This document shows positions 23,847-36,236 of a stretch of 64,000 nt of DNA, piece after piece. The notes under the pieces were generated by a model that worked only from the letters and a program-made list of their open reading frames with translations, ran no database searches and had not been told where the DNA came from. Positions within the stretch are counted from its first letter, which is position 1, and every line of letters starts with the position of its first letter. Position numbers and translations under genes: made by a program. The stretch covers positions 62,001 through 126,000 of the forward strand of contig JAJOHG010000013.1 of assembly GCA_021029095.1 (NCBI GenBank). The letters are read 5' to 3'. The stretch is from Phellopilus nigrolimitatus. Its lineage: Eukaryota; Basidiomycota; Agaricomycetes; Hymenochaetales; Hymenochaetaceae.

Positions 23847-26752
23847 AAAGTCATTTTACATTTTGATGACATTTTGGAAGATACTGCAAAGGAGACGTTT
23901 GTTCCGAAAGCCGAATTCAAGGCCAGCGATGTGTGGCCGCTAGATGTGCCCAAAATGGAAGGATCTACCCTTTTCGCGCCTGACGAGGCGGCGTAGGCCG
24001 CACAGTAATATGTGAAGCGCAGAGCTCTCGTGCTTACGTCCACTTCGATACGCTGCGTGCCTACATTGCTCTCGAGTTCGCAGTTACAAGCTATCGGGAA
24101 ATCGTCTCTACTTCTGACTAGCTCCTGACTTGCTGCTGAGCTGCTTGTGCCACATATCGCTGCTTACCTGCGTGTCTTGGAAGGAACCATCCAGACGCGT
24201 CCACGTTCGCAGGGAGAAACCACGCCTATATGCAATGGTACACTCGTCAGCAGGCTTTCAGGAAAAGAAAGAGCTCCACGGACTTAGCACAGAGAAGAAG
24301 AAAAGGTGCGTGCTGCTCACAACGAACGGAGCTATGCATGTAATTAACGCGTGCTTTTCCGTAGAGGAATAGAGCACTTAGATGACCTAGACAGCACTTC
24401 GGCAGAAGGCACGCCGTGGAAGAGCGATAAGCCTACTCTGATAGTCCCACCCAGAAACAAGACGCATGGACCTATGCATGCCCCAGTGAGTAATGTTTTA
24501 CGCGTCTCACGCCGCTTGCTCACACTGTCTTGTATGCACAGCTCAACCCATACGATAACAAATCACACAGGGGAACACGCTCTTGGCATGCACAAGGGAA
24601 CCGAGCTGCTTTCAATCCCTCTGCGAAGCAAACGCTCCTTGGGTACGCGCGGGATCCGGTAGGGAGGCCGCCGAAGAAACAGAAGAAGGCGAATGGTGCA
24701 TTTCACGAAATCGAAAAGAGCGGTGAAGTGGCTTCGCCTGTTGAACTCTTAAGTTCAAAATTCTACGGCGATAGGAATGGAATTGTTGGGAACGGCGTCT
24801 CATCGACAAACGGGCGTACAGCAGTGCCTTCACACGTATCTGGATTTGCTTCTCGGAACAATACTGCTAGAAGTTATTCTTTGACTAGAACAGGTCAAGC
24901 ATCGCGACATGACATGTCTACCCCATTTCCTTCAAGCAGAAAATCTGAAGTGATTAATCTCACCGAGGACGAGGATATCGGTCAACCCGTCATGCGTTCA
25001 TCGGTTTCGCATGACGAGATCGACCTTATAGATAAAAACACGTCCTCCCCTCCCCATCTCCCGCTCCATGAACAACTCGAAGTCGAAAAACCTGGCCCTA
25101 ATCATCCGTTCCGCACCAGGGAGCCGCCGCCTATTGCATCATCATCGCGCGGTATCGCGGCAGACGGGCCTAGCACCATGCGCATGCGCGAAAGATACAG
25201 TCCGGCGGTACCTGGGCAATCCTTGGGCACGCAAGCAATGGAGAGCTCGCCGTTGTCTGAGCCTCCACTAGATTACGAAATCGACGACATCGAGGACGCC
25301 GATGCGCTAGTTGGTCCTTTGTTGATGTCGACGCCGCATGATTTGAGACGACAGTCTTCACCTCCGAAGAGATTGTCAACTCCTGGAGGGACGCGTTTTC
25401 CGACAAACAACGTTCAAGAGAAAAGGGGTATGTTCGAGGACAAGACAAGGGAGAAGGGACCAAAGTTCTTTGCAGATTTACGACACGCAGAAGGAACTAC
25501 CATCAAATCGAAAATGAAGGGAAAGCAAACAAACGTATCTCGTGTCCGTTTCTTGATTGTTTTCCTACTTACTCAAATGAATCTTCAGCAGGCACAGTTC
25601 AATATCGAGCCGGCAAAGGCTCCGAAGAAAACTCGGAATGTTCGTGACCAGCTGGCAACTGGTGGAACAAATTTCTCCGATTCTCCAGCTCTTCCTCTCC
25701 AAGCATACATATGGGGGAAATTCGTACATGAGCTCGATGCGGAAGCATTGCACCCGGAATACTGGCTGGTATGGAACGACTGCACCGCTGAGTTACAGTT
25801 ACAGAAGGATCCTGTCGACATGAGAAAGCCTAAGGCAAAGCCTTATAGGTCTGTGAAACTTGCTTCCCTTACGAACCACCACCTCACGGTAAGTTGGTGA
25901 AAACCACAAAATGTTCATACCACTCTTAACGGAATGAAAAGTCCTCGTCTTCGGCGGACGAGCCACTTTTCGGCATTATTCCGGAGCGTGGACCAAGAAT
26001 TACCGGTAGATATTTATTTAATACATTTGAAAGGCTGTCTCGCTGACTATATGGCAAGACGATCTTTTGCACGTTGGCTTGATATTCAAATTTTTGAAGA
26101 AGCATCCCAATCTAACAACCTATTATGATCGGGTTTTCGCATCACTGAAGAACCTAGCAAATGGCAAAAATGAGAGAGTTACGCAAGTATCATTCTCTAG
26201 TATCTTTGTATGTCAAGCTCAGCTAACAGAACAAGTAGTGGCACAAACGCGCTTAAATTCTTTGAAGCGTCAAAGAATATTTGTGGGAACTATCTGAAGT
26301 CGCCCGACAATGTAGAGCTTGCAGAAGGCGCGCCCACACAAATAGGTAAACGCAGTGTCAAACCAAGGCCTGCCTTGTAAGTCTTTCTGTCGCTTGGAGA
26401 TAAATATTGGCGGCTTACATTGTCATTGAAGTGGCAAACAGAGCGCCGACGTCGACGTCAATGATGCCCTCATGTCGAAAGCGACGCGCAAGTCTAGCCG
26501 ACTGTCGACAGATGTTTCCAAGCAGCAGGAACCAGTTGTTAACCTGGACGAGATGTGAGTGATTTTACCATCCTTATCCAATTGCAGACTAAAGCTCTGT
26601 CTTATGGGAAGTATTCTCGTATACCCCCCCTCGGGTTCTGGAGCAGTTAATGTTACGAAGGGTGACTTAAAACGTCTCGAACCTTCGGAGTTCCTCAATG
26701 ACACTCTCATCGAACTCGGACTCAAGTAAGTTTTCATACAACGCACAAAAGT
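23847..26752 (+). repeat. Segmental duplication, copy within the intact SUMO-protease gene
   Basis: Counterpart of 16872-19763 in the same orientation; it contains the promoter and first nine exons of the gene below. Confidence 0.92.
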
Positions 26753-28793
26753 TATTGATCGATCAGTTATATCTTAAGGTTCTGGTTGAATGATCTCCGA
26801 ACATCGCAACCTGAGCTCGCTGAAGAAATTCATGTTTTCAGTTCTTTTTTTTATAAGAAACTTAACAACAAGAAGTGCGTTAACGGTGCTGCACTGACTT
26901 ACGTATCACATACTGACAATTTGCAGCTTCGATGAAGGTTACAAGAGCTTACGCAAGTGGACTGCTAAAGTGGATTTATTCAAGAAAAAATATATTATTG
27001 TTCCAATCAATGAAAAGTACGCATTAGAAGGGTTTCAAAAGCGCATACTCATTTAAAAGCTCGTCAGTGTTCACTGGTATCTAGCAATCATTTATTATCC
27101 AGAACGCATTCTCGACCCACCAGCACCGAAGCCGCCGCCTCGAACTTCGAAGCGCGCCTCCGTCGCTGCGCGGCGAGTATCTTCCAGTCCGGTGCTGGTG
27201 CCAGAAACTGCTACTGCGTCAGTCGGAGGAAATGAAGTCGAAGGCACTGGCAAGTGCTCGGGCTTAGGCTCTCCAGAATTTCGTTCTAGTCACACGACGA
27301 TGAGGGAGGAAGATAGCGATGCCGCGGTCGAACAGGTCATTGTATCGACCCGTTCTTGCTCGCTTGAGGATGAACTTATGGCTGAGCAAGGCCAAGACAG
27401 ACGCTCCTCTGAGCCCCCTAGCGATGCAGAGCTCTCCTACCCAATAGAGCTGGACCAGGACCATTCTTTTAATCGCGACGCTGAGGGCGAGCACGGTCTT
27501 GACGAAGACTTGTCGATGTCAGAGGAGCGAGGGCATATCGAGGGCGGCGGTCCACCGTTTCTTCCAACCGATGTCGAGACTGTGCCAGACTCTGAAGAGG
27601 AAGAAGCTACCGGAACTGACGAAGAAGTCGACCAGCTGGTCAACGACGACGACGAACAATCACCGATTGTCGCTTTCAACAGTGGTTCAATCACTCCGGT
27701 CCCCCACTCAGCGAAGCACCCGAACGGGAGGAGGACGGTGCGTCCTTAATGGATTTCGACGGATCCCCCTCAAGAGAAAGTCCTCCTGTAGGGGTTACAT
27801 GTTCGGAATATTCTGATTTGCAGACTGCCAGGGAGCGTTCGACATCCCCATCTCTCACCATCGACATTGCTTCTGGGTCCGGTGTAGGTGAAGCACAAAG
27901 ACGAGCTCCATCTGCTGTCCCGTCAACATCGTTCTACACGAAACATCCCCAACAGCTAAGGACGTACAGTGTTCGAAAGCAGTCTCCAATCAATCTTTCA
28001 CCTGAAATGAGTCAAGATAACGAGGGCAATGACGAGGGCAATGACGAGGGCAATGACGAGGGCAATGACAGGGGCAATGACGAGCTAGACTTCTTCGGGG
28101 AGCCTGAAGTGATCGAACAGTCGAGGTGAGCATCCTCTCAGCACAATTTGGCACTTTCCCCACTTATGCCACCTTCTCAGAACATGGATTTTCGCAATGG
28201 ATTCGCTCGGCACCACTCATAGAGCGGCTCTTACACGTCTTAATCGTTACCTTTGCATGGAGGCGAAGGATAAAAAGGCCAATGAGAACCCCAACGAGGC
28301 CCAGACCAAGAATGTGCTGGTCCCTGTTCAGCCAAATTTTTGCGATTGCGGACTTTACTTGCTGCATTTTGCGAAAACGTTCATATCTGACCCAGAGAAG
28401 TACAAGAATGTCATCTGTGTGAGTAGACAGCTCATTATGATCACCCGATTGCATTTCGGTTCTAACTACTTCTAGTGTACGAAAAAGTCTGCCATGCCCG
28501 AGCGGAACGCTCTATGGCTCGGCGACCAGGTGGCAACGATGCGTGAGGACATGAAAGCACGCATCTTGCAGGAGTCTGAGAAGTGGAAGATGCTTAAAGC
28601 GGAGAAGGAACACGAGAAGAGGGAGACGAGCGAGGGTGCCGCACCGGCCCTCACGATCGAGTCTTCGGATGATGAGATTGAAGTATCCGAGGTCGTACAT
28701 CGTGGCGCCGGGTCTTCTCCGAACAAGCGTGGTAGAAAGGCGGCTGCAAAGCCTGCTCCTGGATCGTCGAAGGCCAGTCGGTTACGAGGCTGA
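24230..28793 (+). CDS. Ulp2/SENP6-like SUMO protease (C48 cysteine peptidase)
   Basis: Removes SUMO, preferentially chains, from nuclear proteins if it behaves like its family. Exons at the start: 24230-24305, 24367-24485, 24542-25534, 25589-25888; catalytic exons include 26588-26725, 26779-26874, 26927-27016, and from 27068. Catalytic residues are all present: His in VHWYLAIIYYPE (27069-27104), Asp in TWIFAMDSLG (28182-28211), Cys in PNFCDCGLYLLHF (about 28334-28372). Between His and Asp sits an acidic disordered insert of over 300 residues, the split arrangement of SENP6/SENP7/Ulp2. The N-terminus is disordered, with an EVINLTEDEDI segment that resembles a SUMO-interacting motif. Joins near 26006-26222 and the frame change at about 27680-27750 are unresolved. 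Confidence 0.85.
28018..28083 (+). repeat. 12-bp minisatellite coding for EGND repeats
   Basis: Five consecutive units of a GACGAGGGCAAT type inside the disordered insert of the SUMO protease; it keeps the frame. Confidence 0.85.
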
Positions 28794-29445
28794 CTTCCCC
28801 CCTTCTTCCTGGACCCCATTCTCTTCCTGTTTTTATAAAACGTTTCTTATTACCCTAATGATGCTGCTAATCGCTATCGTTCTGTTAACCTCTTCTTACC
28901 CAACGTTCTTCCGCATCTGCATTTTTCTCCTCTTTCCACCACTTTGTTCTCAAGCATATTCTGTATTGTCGTTCATTTTGCAACATAGACTTCCTGTATT
29001 TTTAATCGTTGATCATATTCTTTTTTTCTCTCTTCTTTCGCTGTAGCTTCGTCGTCTTGATACTGGGCACTTTCTATCCGGCACGAAAACGATAATAATC
29101 AAAATAGCTGTATTGCGTGTTGCAGGGCCTAATGCATGGGTATTACGCGAGGCTCTAGGTAGTCCTGGTGGAACGTGCGCTATAGACGATGCGGAATGCA
29201 AGGCAAAGCAAAAAGAAAGCTCGAAAGCGTACAAATCGTCGTAAAAAATGCAAGATGGGGAAAGTGCTAAGTGAAACCTCGAGAACAATAACAATATATA
29301 GACGTTACGAAAGAGGTGGTATGTAAGTAATAACGGCGGTTTGAATTGAAGATAAAGAGCGGACGGGTCCTCCGAGAAGGCAATCCCAAGATGTGGAGGC
29401 TAGTCAAGGATTGAACAGAGACAGAGTAACACAGCCTATTTAACG
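28794..29445. other. Intergenic between convergent genes
   Basis: Pyrimidine-rich 3' flank (28800-29050) followed by AT-rich sequence. No gene seen. Confidence 0.5.
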
Positions 29446-30737
29446 TCAAGCTGCTTGCAGGCCCCTGCGCTTGTGCATGCGCTTATGCTGCGTCGACGAA
29501 TTTGCATGGACGACCGGCTGAAAAGCCTCCATATGATTGTCCGTGATGCTGGCGACCACGCTACTCGGCTCGGGCATTGGCCAACGCTTCGCAACGGTCT
29601 TGGTCGGGGCGACGTGACTCGACGAAGACACTCCTGTAGCGGTATTTGAAGCCGTGATAGTCAAGGTGGCACCTTCATTCTGACTGCCGCCGAGCGCCTT
29701 CGGCGAAGTAGTCGTCGTCGTCGCATTGTTATGCGAAACGTACCAGCCGAAACCGATCGCACCGCCAATAATGATAATGAGAAGCAGGCCAATAATCCAG
29801 ACCATGCGCGACAAGCTGGCAGCGCCGTTCTGTGATTTCTCGAGCCATGAGCTATATTCAGTATAGTCAGTCACGCTGCCAGTATTTTCGGTTGGAGGAA
29901 AACAATGCCCTTAGGAAAACTGACCTCGTTGACTTCCTGTCGCCTTCCTCCTTTACAACCATGCTGAATCTGCGCCAGAATTCGTCGCCCCTTTGTCCGC
30001 GCCTGGCCAAAGGTACCTCTTCGTCCTTTCCGCGCATGATTGAGGTGCCGTCGAACGTGATACCCGACTCTTCCGACTTCTTGGGAGGCCGCGCAAACGC
30101 GGGAGTGATCGGAGTCATGGGAGGCTGGAGCGGGTGGGGCGTGCTGGGCACCGGCGTTGCTGAATAAGCACCACGATTTGGGATGGAGAGCGGGGCAGGA
30201 CCACGGCCGCCTTGCTGCTGCACCTGAGACATTTGCTGACCACGCTGCTGACCAAAAGGGTTTGCAGTAGGTTCGGGCATGGTGAGGGCGCTGACCGGAG
30301 CGGCATATCCGGGCTTGGGAGCGACGATGGGTACGGCAGGGAACTTGTTCAATGCCGGGGGTAAAGGTAGTCTCTCGTCCGAGCCCTTCTTGGATTCGGT
30401 ATGACACGCAATGGTCTCGTCGTCGGAGTAGTCGTCCTCCAAATCGCCGTTCAAAAAACCTGCGCCGAGGTCACCATAGCCAGATTGGCGCGGTTTCTTG
30501 TCGTCGATATAGTTGTCATACCTGTTGATAAGGTGAGTCGTCTGAACTAGTTAGAAGATATAGCCGAAGCTGTCTTCCACGCACACGTCGTAGGCAGAAT
30601 CCGGACGGTTATCTTGGGGTTTCGGCTGTCTCAGTCCGTCGGCCAGGATGGGATGGCGAGCTATCGTACACGGAATCAGGCTCGTCGGTGGCGAAAGGAG
30701 GTCTTCCTGCTAGAGGAGCGTTGGTTTTGAAAGCCAT
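29446..30737 (-). CDS. Single-span membrane protein of unknown function, 377 aa
   Basis: Four exons read downward: 30737-30672, 30625-30585, 30521-29925 and 29875-29446; the lengths sum to an exact frame. The N-terminal 250 residues are cytosolic-like, Pro/Gln-rich, with a PDSAYDVYDNYIDDKK stretch and a PTANPFGQQRGQQ stretch. One transmembrane helix follows (MVWIIGLLLIIIIGGAIGFGWYV without its last residues) near 29740-29805, then a Ser/Thr-rich outer part and a basic end (HKRMHKRRG). No signal peptide, so a type II or tail-region membrane protein is likely. Family not recognised. Confidence 0.78.
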
Positions 30738-31279
30738 GGGAGATTAGGTTTTGGAGGGGGTCTATAACGTATTTGGAGTCGACGGAGACAAGAAATAGAA
30801 GATAACGAGCGATGTCAAGAACGAATGGATGCCTATGAATACAAGGCGCGAAGAGACAATTAGAGGGACGAGAGCGGACGAACAAACGAAGCTCTCTCAA
30901 CACATGCAACGAGCTCAAGAACGAGGAGATGGGAGACGAGAAGAATAAGTCGAGCACGCTGTCGAGCACGAGCTAGCTTCGGGACTTCCCGACGCCTGTT
31001 GCTTATGGCAATCGCTTTAGGTCCTTCTCCCTTCTATTTTATTTATTTCTGCCGACATTTCGTCCTTCGCTTTTCGCAAAAGCACACTGGTGGAAAGCGC
31101 CAGGAAGATTACAACCTGTACAAAATGGAACAATGCAAAAAAAGCTATACAAAAAAGCTATAAAAAGGCTTTTTTTGGTCCCGCACGCCGCATCACGCGT
31201 ACAGCTGGACCATTGAACTCCGGATCTTGCGTTCCAGCCTGAATCTCTTTGACCCTTCTCTGCTCTGACACTCAGTCCG
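30738..31279. other. Divergent promoter region
   Basis: Shared upstream region between the membrane protein (minus) and the BCKDH E1 alpha gene (plus). Nothing specific recognised apart from A/T-rich stretches near 31130-31170. Confidence 0.45.
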
Positions 31280-33162
31280 ATGCTCTCCTTAACACGACAT
31301 GCACTTTTGAGACAGCAGAAATCACTCGCAAGACGACGTCTCGCAACCTCAGCACCCCATAATCCATCCGGCCGTCATGGCCTTCTCCCAGGCAGCTCGC
31401 AGTCCGCCATTACATCCAAACTTCACTTCTTTAATTCTGTAATGGGCGATGATAAGCAGATTCCGACGTACAGGGTACTCGGAAGAGACGGAAAGCTTGT
31501 GGAAGATGCTGTCTTGCCAGAGGTGCGCTGCCGACTTCCCGGCTCCTGTTCACTTCCTGACAGTTTCGCAGATCGACGAAGCCTTCAGTCGACGCTTGTG
31601 TGTTCTCCTTTGTGAATCGTTTGTGTAATCGTGCTAGTTTCTTTACTAGATATGAGACAATGTCCGCACTTCCGCTGATGGACAACGTGCTGTACAATGT
31701 TCAGCGTCAAGGCAAAATCTCATTCTATGTACGTCAATCAACTTATTCTCGCTTATTACTGTTCTGCGGGAGCTGAATATGTATTGTACGAAAAAGATGA
31801 CATCGGTAGGCAACTATTCTATTTCTTCGTTGTACTCGCGAAACTGAAATAGCTATTGCAGCATGGCGAAGAGGCGAGCATCGTAGGCTCTGCTGCAGCC
31901 CTTGCTTCTGACGATGAGTACGTGCGTCTACAACCATAAGTTCCATATGCGTTTCTCATGATTTATTCAGAGTGCTTGGCCAATACCGAGAAGTCGGTGT
32001 TTTATTGTGGCGAGGTCTTGCAATCGATGAATTCGTCGCTCAATGTTTCGGCAATGAGGAAGATGAGGCGACGAAGGGACGTCAAATGCCCGTAGTACGT
32101 ATATTCTTCTTGTGGCTAGCTTTGCTGGTATTCTCACCTCAGATTTCTATAGCATATCGGCTCTCCGAAGTACCATTTTCATACAATTTCCTCACCTCTC
32201 GCTACGCAGATCCCTCAAGCAGCGGGAGTTGGATATGCCTTAAAGCGTGATCCAGAACGCAGAGGCAAGAACTGTGCATGTAGTATATTTTGGAGAAGGA
32301 GCTGCATCTGAAGGCGACTTCCACTCTGGGATGCTGCTCGCATCAACCATACCGTCTCCCACACTCTTCTTCGCGCGAAACAATGGTTTCGCGATTTCGA
32401 CACCCTCAGCAGAGCAATATCACGGCGACGGCATCGCGTCTCGTGGGCCGGGTTACGGCGTTGAAACAGTCAGAGTAGATGGCAACGACGTACTTGCCGT
32501 CTTGAGCGCTACGCGCGAGGCCAGACGACGGTGTGTGGAGAGCGGAAGAGCCGTTTTGATTGAGGCCATGACCTATCGGCAAGTAGCAAGCTTCCTGATA
32601 GTCAATTATAATATACTCAAGTTTATCTCCACCGCAGAGTTGGCCATCACTCCACTTCTGATGACTCCTTCGCGTACCGTGCTCGCGCTGAAGTAGAGGA
32701 CTGGGTCAAGGTTGACAATCCCCTGTCACGCTTCCGGCTTTTCCTTGAGGGACGCGGATGGTGGTCGGCCGATGAGGAGGAGGACATGAAGGCGCGCATA
32801 AAAGGTATCGTGCTGCAAGCGTTCAAACGCGCCGAGAACAAGAAGCGCCCCGAGTTGCAGGAGCTCTTCACGGATATCTACGCGGGTCCAGAACCTTGGA
32901 ACATTGTGCGTACAAGACTCTCGGCTCTCATAACAAATCTCTTATATTCGTATCCATGTCTCCTGGCCACTGAATCTCACTAACGCACTACTTGTCGTCT
33001 ATGTACGCGGACTCGATTGCGACGATGGCTATTTTGAAGACGGAGCAGCGAGAAGAGCTCGCGACGTTGTTGAGGAAGTATGGGAAAGCCTGGGAGCCTT
33101 GGAGAAAGGAGCTTGAGAAGTTCAAGGGTTCCGGTCAGGAGCTTTTACAGGCGAAGAAGTAG
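31280..33162 (+). CDS. Branched-chain 2-oxoacid dehydrogenase E1 alpha subunit, mitochondrial
   Basis: Thiamine-diphosphate-dependent decarboxylase subunit (BCKDHA type) that starts oxidative breakdown of Leu, Ile and Val ketoacids in the matrix. An Arg/Ser-rich mitochondrial presequence ([15 protein letters not shown]) leads. Exons: 31280-31522, 31572-31597, 31650-31728, a 9-nt microexon 31797-31805, 31862-31917, 31971-32094, 32153-32578, 32638-32905 and about 33040-33162. Motifs: [27 protein letters not shown], the TPP motif from [13 protein letters not shown] to [14 protein letters not shown], and the phosphorylation loop [14 protein letters not shown]. One extra base near 32282 breaks the frame between [11 protein letters not shown] and VVYFGEG. 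The intron at 32579 is GC-AG. Confidence 0.9.
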
Positions 33163-33958
33163 ACGACCTGGATGTATAGGGAACACTGTACTGCTGTGAG
33201 TTGTAATTCTATTATATTTCCGCGTATTTCGATGCATGCATACAATCGCAAGAAAGTTCAAAGCTCACGGCTGAGAATTCAATGCGACGCTAGTAGACGG
33301 TCGGCCAGCATATGACTGGCAACCGTTATTACAAGTCCGAAGCCAAGAAGGCGCAGTAGCATTTTTCTCATCGGAGCTTTTTGACCCAAACCCACAGTCC
33401 TACAAAATGGTTGCTTCGTGGCTTGTCCAGCAACACCTCATTGCGCTTCAGCCGATTTGAGGTGAAGAGTCATCGTGATGAGTGATCTCAGGGACTGTCG
33501 TATCACATAGGAAGCAAATGTCGATCACCACGACTTCTACATCCCCTGTAGGTAAAAAATAGCACACGGAGAGATACTGTGGAAACGGTGGTTAGTCCTC
33601 CGGGCAGAAGCTGACTGTCGATTGAAGACTGATCCGCTTTTTAATAGGATTTTTTTCACTATGGCCGTCTTCCTGTGTCGTTTCTCAATGGTCGGCTCAG
33701 CTTAAGTAACCATATGGCAACTTGAAGACTCCTTTTCTACTACTAACAATGGTCCCGCTGTCGCATATGGATCCTCTGATGCGTTTATTTTTTTCTTTCT
33801 TTTAGCGATTGAGATTCAAACCAGTGTACTTCCTCCGACTCCTCTCTCCTCTCGTCTTTCTTTCGGTATTTTCTGTCCGGACTCCTTTCTTCCTCACTTT
33901 TTTTTTTTTTTTTTGCAGGCCGACCTTAGGTCCTTTCTCCTCAGGGAGTTCAGCGATC
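33163..33958. other. Intergenic with a T-rich leader
   Basis: No gene seen. A pyrimidine-rich tract, including a T run near 33899-33914, ends in GCAG just before the next gene and may be its 5' UTR or a leader intron. Confidence 0.45.
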
Positions 33959-35873
33959 ATGCACCTTGTCCCTGCGCTACTCGTGCAGCTCGCATTCTCC
34001 ACACAGATTGTCTTTTGTATTTTCAACTCCGTCTCATTCTCGTCGATCGAGCAATGCGGACCTTTCCGTGTCAATTTCTCCGGCGGCCAGGCGCCCATCT
34101 CTCCCCTCTCACTCACCATCGTCCCTTTCTCAGCGAACCCGCTCTCGATCCCGATCCCTCTCGGGAGTTGGGACAACGCGTCCGCGAATGGTACAGCAGA
34201 AGTGACGTTTTTGCCCTTCAATTCCGGCACGCAGTTCGTTGCTTCCTTGGACAACGGAAACAACGAGAGCACGGGACTCGTGTCTGACGTTATCGAGGTC
34301 CAGAGCTCGAAAACATCGTCTTGTCTTCCGCCCAAACAGAAGGGGACGGATTTCTATGACATAAAAGGAGACTTGAACCAATGCTCGCATTTCAATGTGA
34401 CGTTCAACCCCTCGCAGATCAGAAGCGCTCCTACTATACGTGCCTTCCTTCCGCGCAGCATCACCTTCACTGTCAATGCGAGTGGAAGCCCTATCTCTAC
34501 AATTCCTGAAGGCAAGCTCGGCACTAGCAAAAATGGCAATGGTGGCGATGGCACCAACAAAAGCCATAATAACAGCAATCAACATTACAACGTCAGCAGT
34601 AAGGAGTATATATTGGATATTCCGCATGGATTGCAAGCCGTCTTGCTTTTGAACGATGGTGTAGGGCATCAGGAGACGAGCAAGCTCTTTACTGCAGGAG
34701 GCGATACTAGCAGCTCGTCGGGTTGCTTCAAAGAGAGCTTCAACGTTGGACTCCCTCAGCCATCTCAATCCGTCGAAGCAAGCGCGTCTACTTCGAAGAA
34801 GATCTTGTCAAGGCGAGTCAAGATTAGATGGTGTCTACAATTTACTCAGCCATGATATTCACCTTTCTCCACGCAGAACAGCCGCGATTATCATTGGTGT
34901 ACTTTGTGGAACCATCTTCATCATCCTTAGCGGTGTCACACTCTTTGTCCTTAACCGCAAGCGCGAACGCATAAAGGGAGATCTAACTACATCGCTCAAG
35001 TCTTTCGTTTTTACGGAAGACGTCGACATGGGTAGCTCCTTCGTGTCACGCGTTCGGAGCCGGTTTTCGCAATTTCTAGTATCCAATGCGTCCTTGGTGA
35101 CAGGAGAGAAGCGAAGCTATAGGAGTTATCGCGACGAGCCAAACAATGAGAGGGTTTATGAGGATGGAGCATCATATGGCATCCCGACTTTGCTAGAAGG
35201 CGGCCTTGTCCTTCATAACTCACGACCTGCGACGGAGAAAATGCTGTCATGGACCATCTTCGAGAATGAAACTCGGGATCTGAATCGAAATGGGTTGACT
35301 GACGCGGTCGAAAGACAGGATCTGAGAGATTCGGTAACTCAGTATACGACTCCCTCCCAAGCATCCGTCTCTCCCATGCTGACGCCGCTTGCTACCGCGC
35401 GAGTGCGGACATCTCACCCTGACTCCCTTGTCCTCGTAGCCTCTCGATATTTGTCTACTTCCTACTTTTTTTTCGGATCAGGGTATTTACCGTCACATCC
35501 GTCGGATGCCGTGTCTGAATCTCGAAGCGACACTGTGACTACCGCTTTCCGTCCGCAGATCAAACTCTTTTCTGAAAGGATGCGACGTGCAAAGCATAGA
35601 GGAAGGAGGTCTTCCTCTGTAATCGTCCCGTTATCTTTCACTTCGTCATCAGGTTACATGTCCTCCAGATCGTCGAACGCACTAACGGAGCCCTTCTCCG
35701 GGGAATTTCACTCCAATTCTTCGCGCCACGACCCCTTTTCCCGATTAGAGGACGCATCGAGAACGGCCGTTCCTGCGCCTTCAAATAATGCCGATGTTTC
35801 TGAGCATACACGGACGGTTTCAGGACTATGCTTCTCGAGAGGGCTCGTGAAGAGATGCAGGATGGGTAGGTGA
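33959..35873 (+). CDS. Type I membrane protein with N-glycosylated outer domain, unknown function
   Basis: Two exons, 33959-34812 and 34877-35873. The start at 33959 gives a signal peptide (MHLVPALLVQLAFSTQIVFC). The outer domain of about 260 residues has many N-x-S/T sites and paired cysteines (EQCGPFRVNFSGG, LNQCSHFNVTF, SSGCFKESF), a layout common to secreted fungal domains of beta-sandwich type. One transmembrane helix follows directly after the splice (AAIIIGVLCGTIFIILSGV) and then a basic stop-transfer NRKRERIKG and a long Ser-rich cytosolic tail. The intron appears to be GC-AG (GCGAGT). Sensor-like SKG6/MID2-type topology is suggested, but no specific family was recognised. Confidence 0.75.
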
Positions 35874-36236
35874 TTCGTGTCGCAAATGGATTCGTGGACG
35901 TCGTGATATTTTTTTCCGATGCAATGTCAATCGTCTCATGGTCAATCGTTTCAAAATGGCCATCGCCTTCGACCTCTTCAAATCACGTTTATGAGGAAGT
36001 AGAATCGATTTCTACATCGTTTACATGTGCTCTTTTATTCCCATTCAGCCGTTTCGTACTCGCGTTTCTTAACTTATCCTGACAGACGTTCGCACTATGG
36101 GCTGGCCTTGAAGCAAAGGAAATAAAGATATCCAGAAGTTGTATTTCGTACTTTCAAAAAAAGAATAACTACACCTTGTACAAGCACAGCATCATAGTCA
36201 TATGGCCAAATATTCAACAAGATTAGAAGGAGGAAA
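35874..36236. other. Intergenic between convergent genes
   Basis: 3' flanks of the membrane protein and the dioxygenase-like gene. Nothing recognised. Confidence 0.5.

Noticed and set aside
26006..26058. Frame break inside the intact SUMO-protease gene
   Set aside because: A 53-bp GTAGAT...AAG intron restores the frame into DDLLHVGLIFKF; the same structure exists in the pseudogene copy, so it is probably not a lesion.
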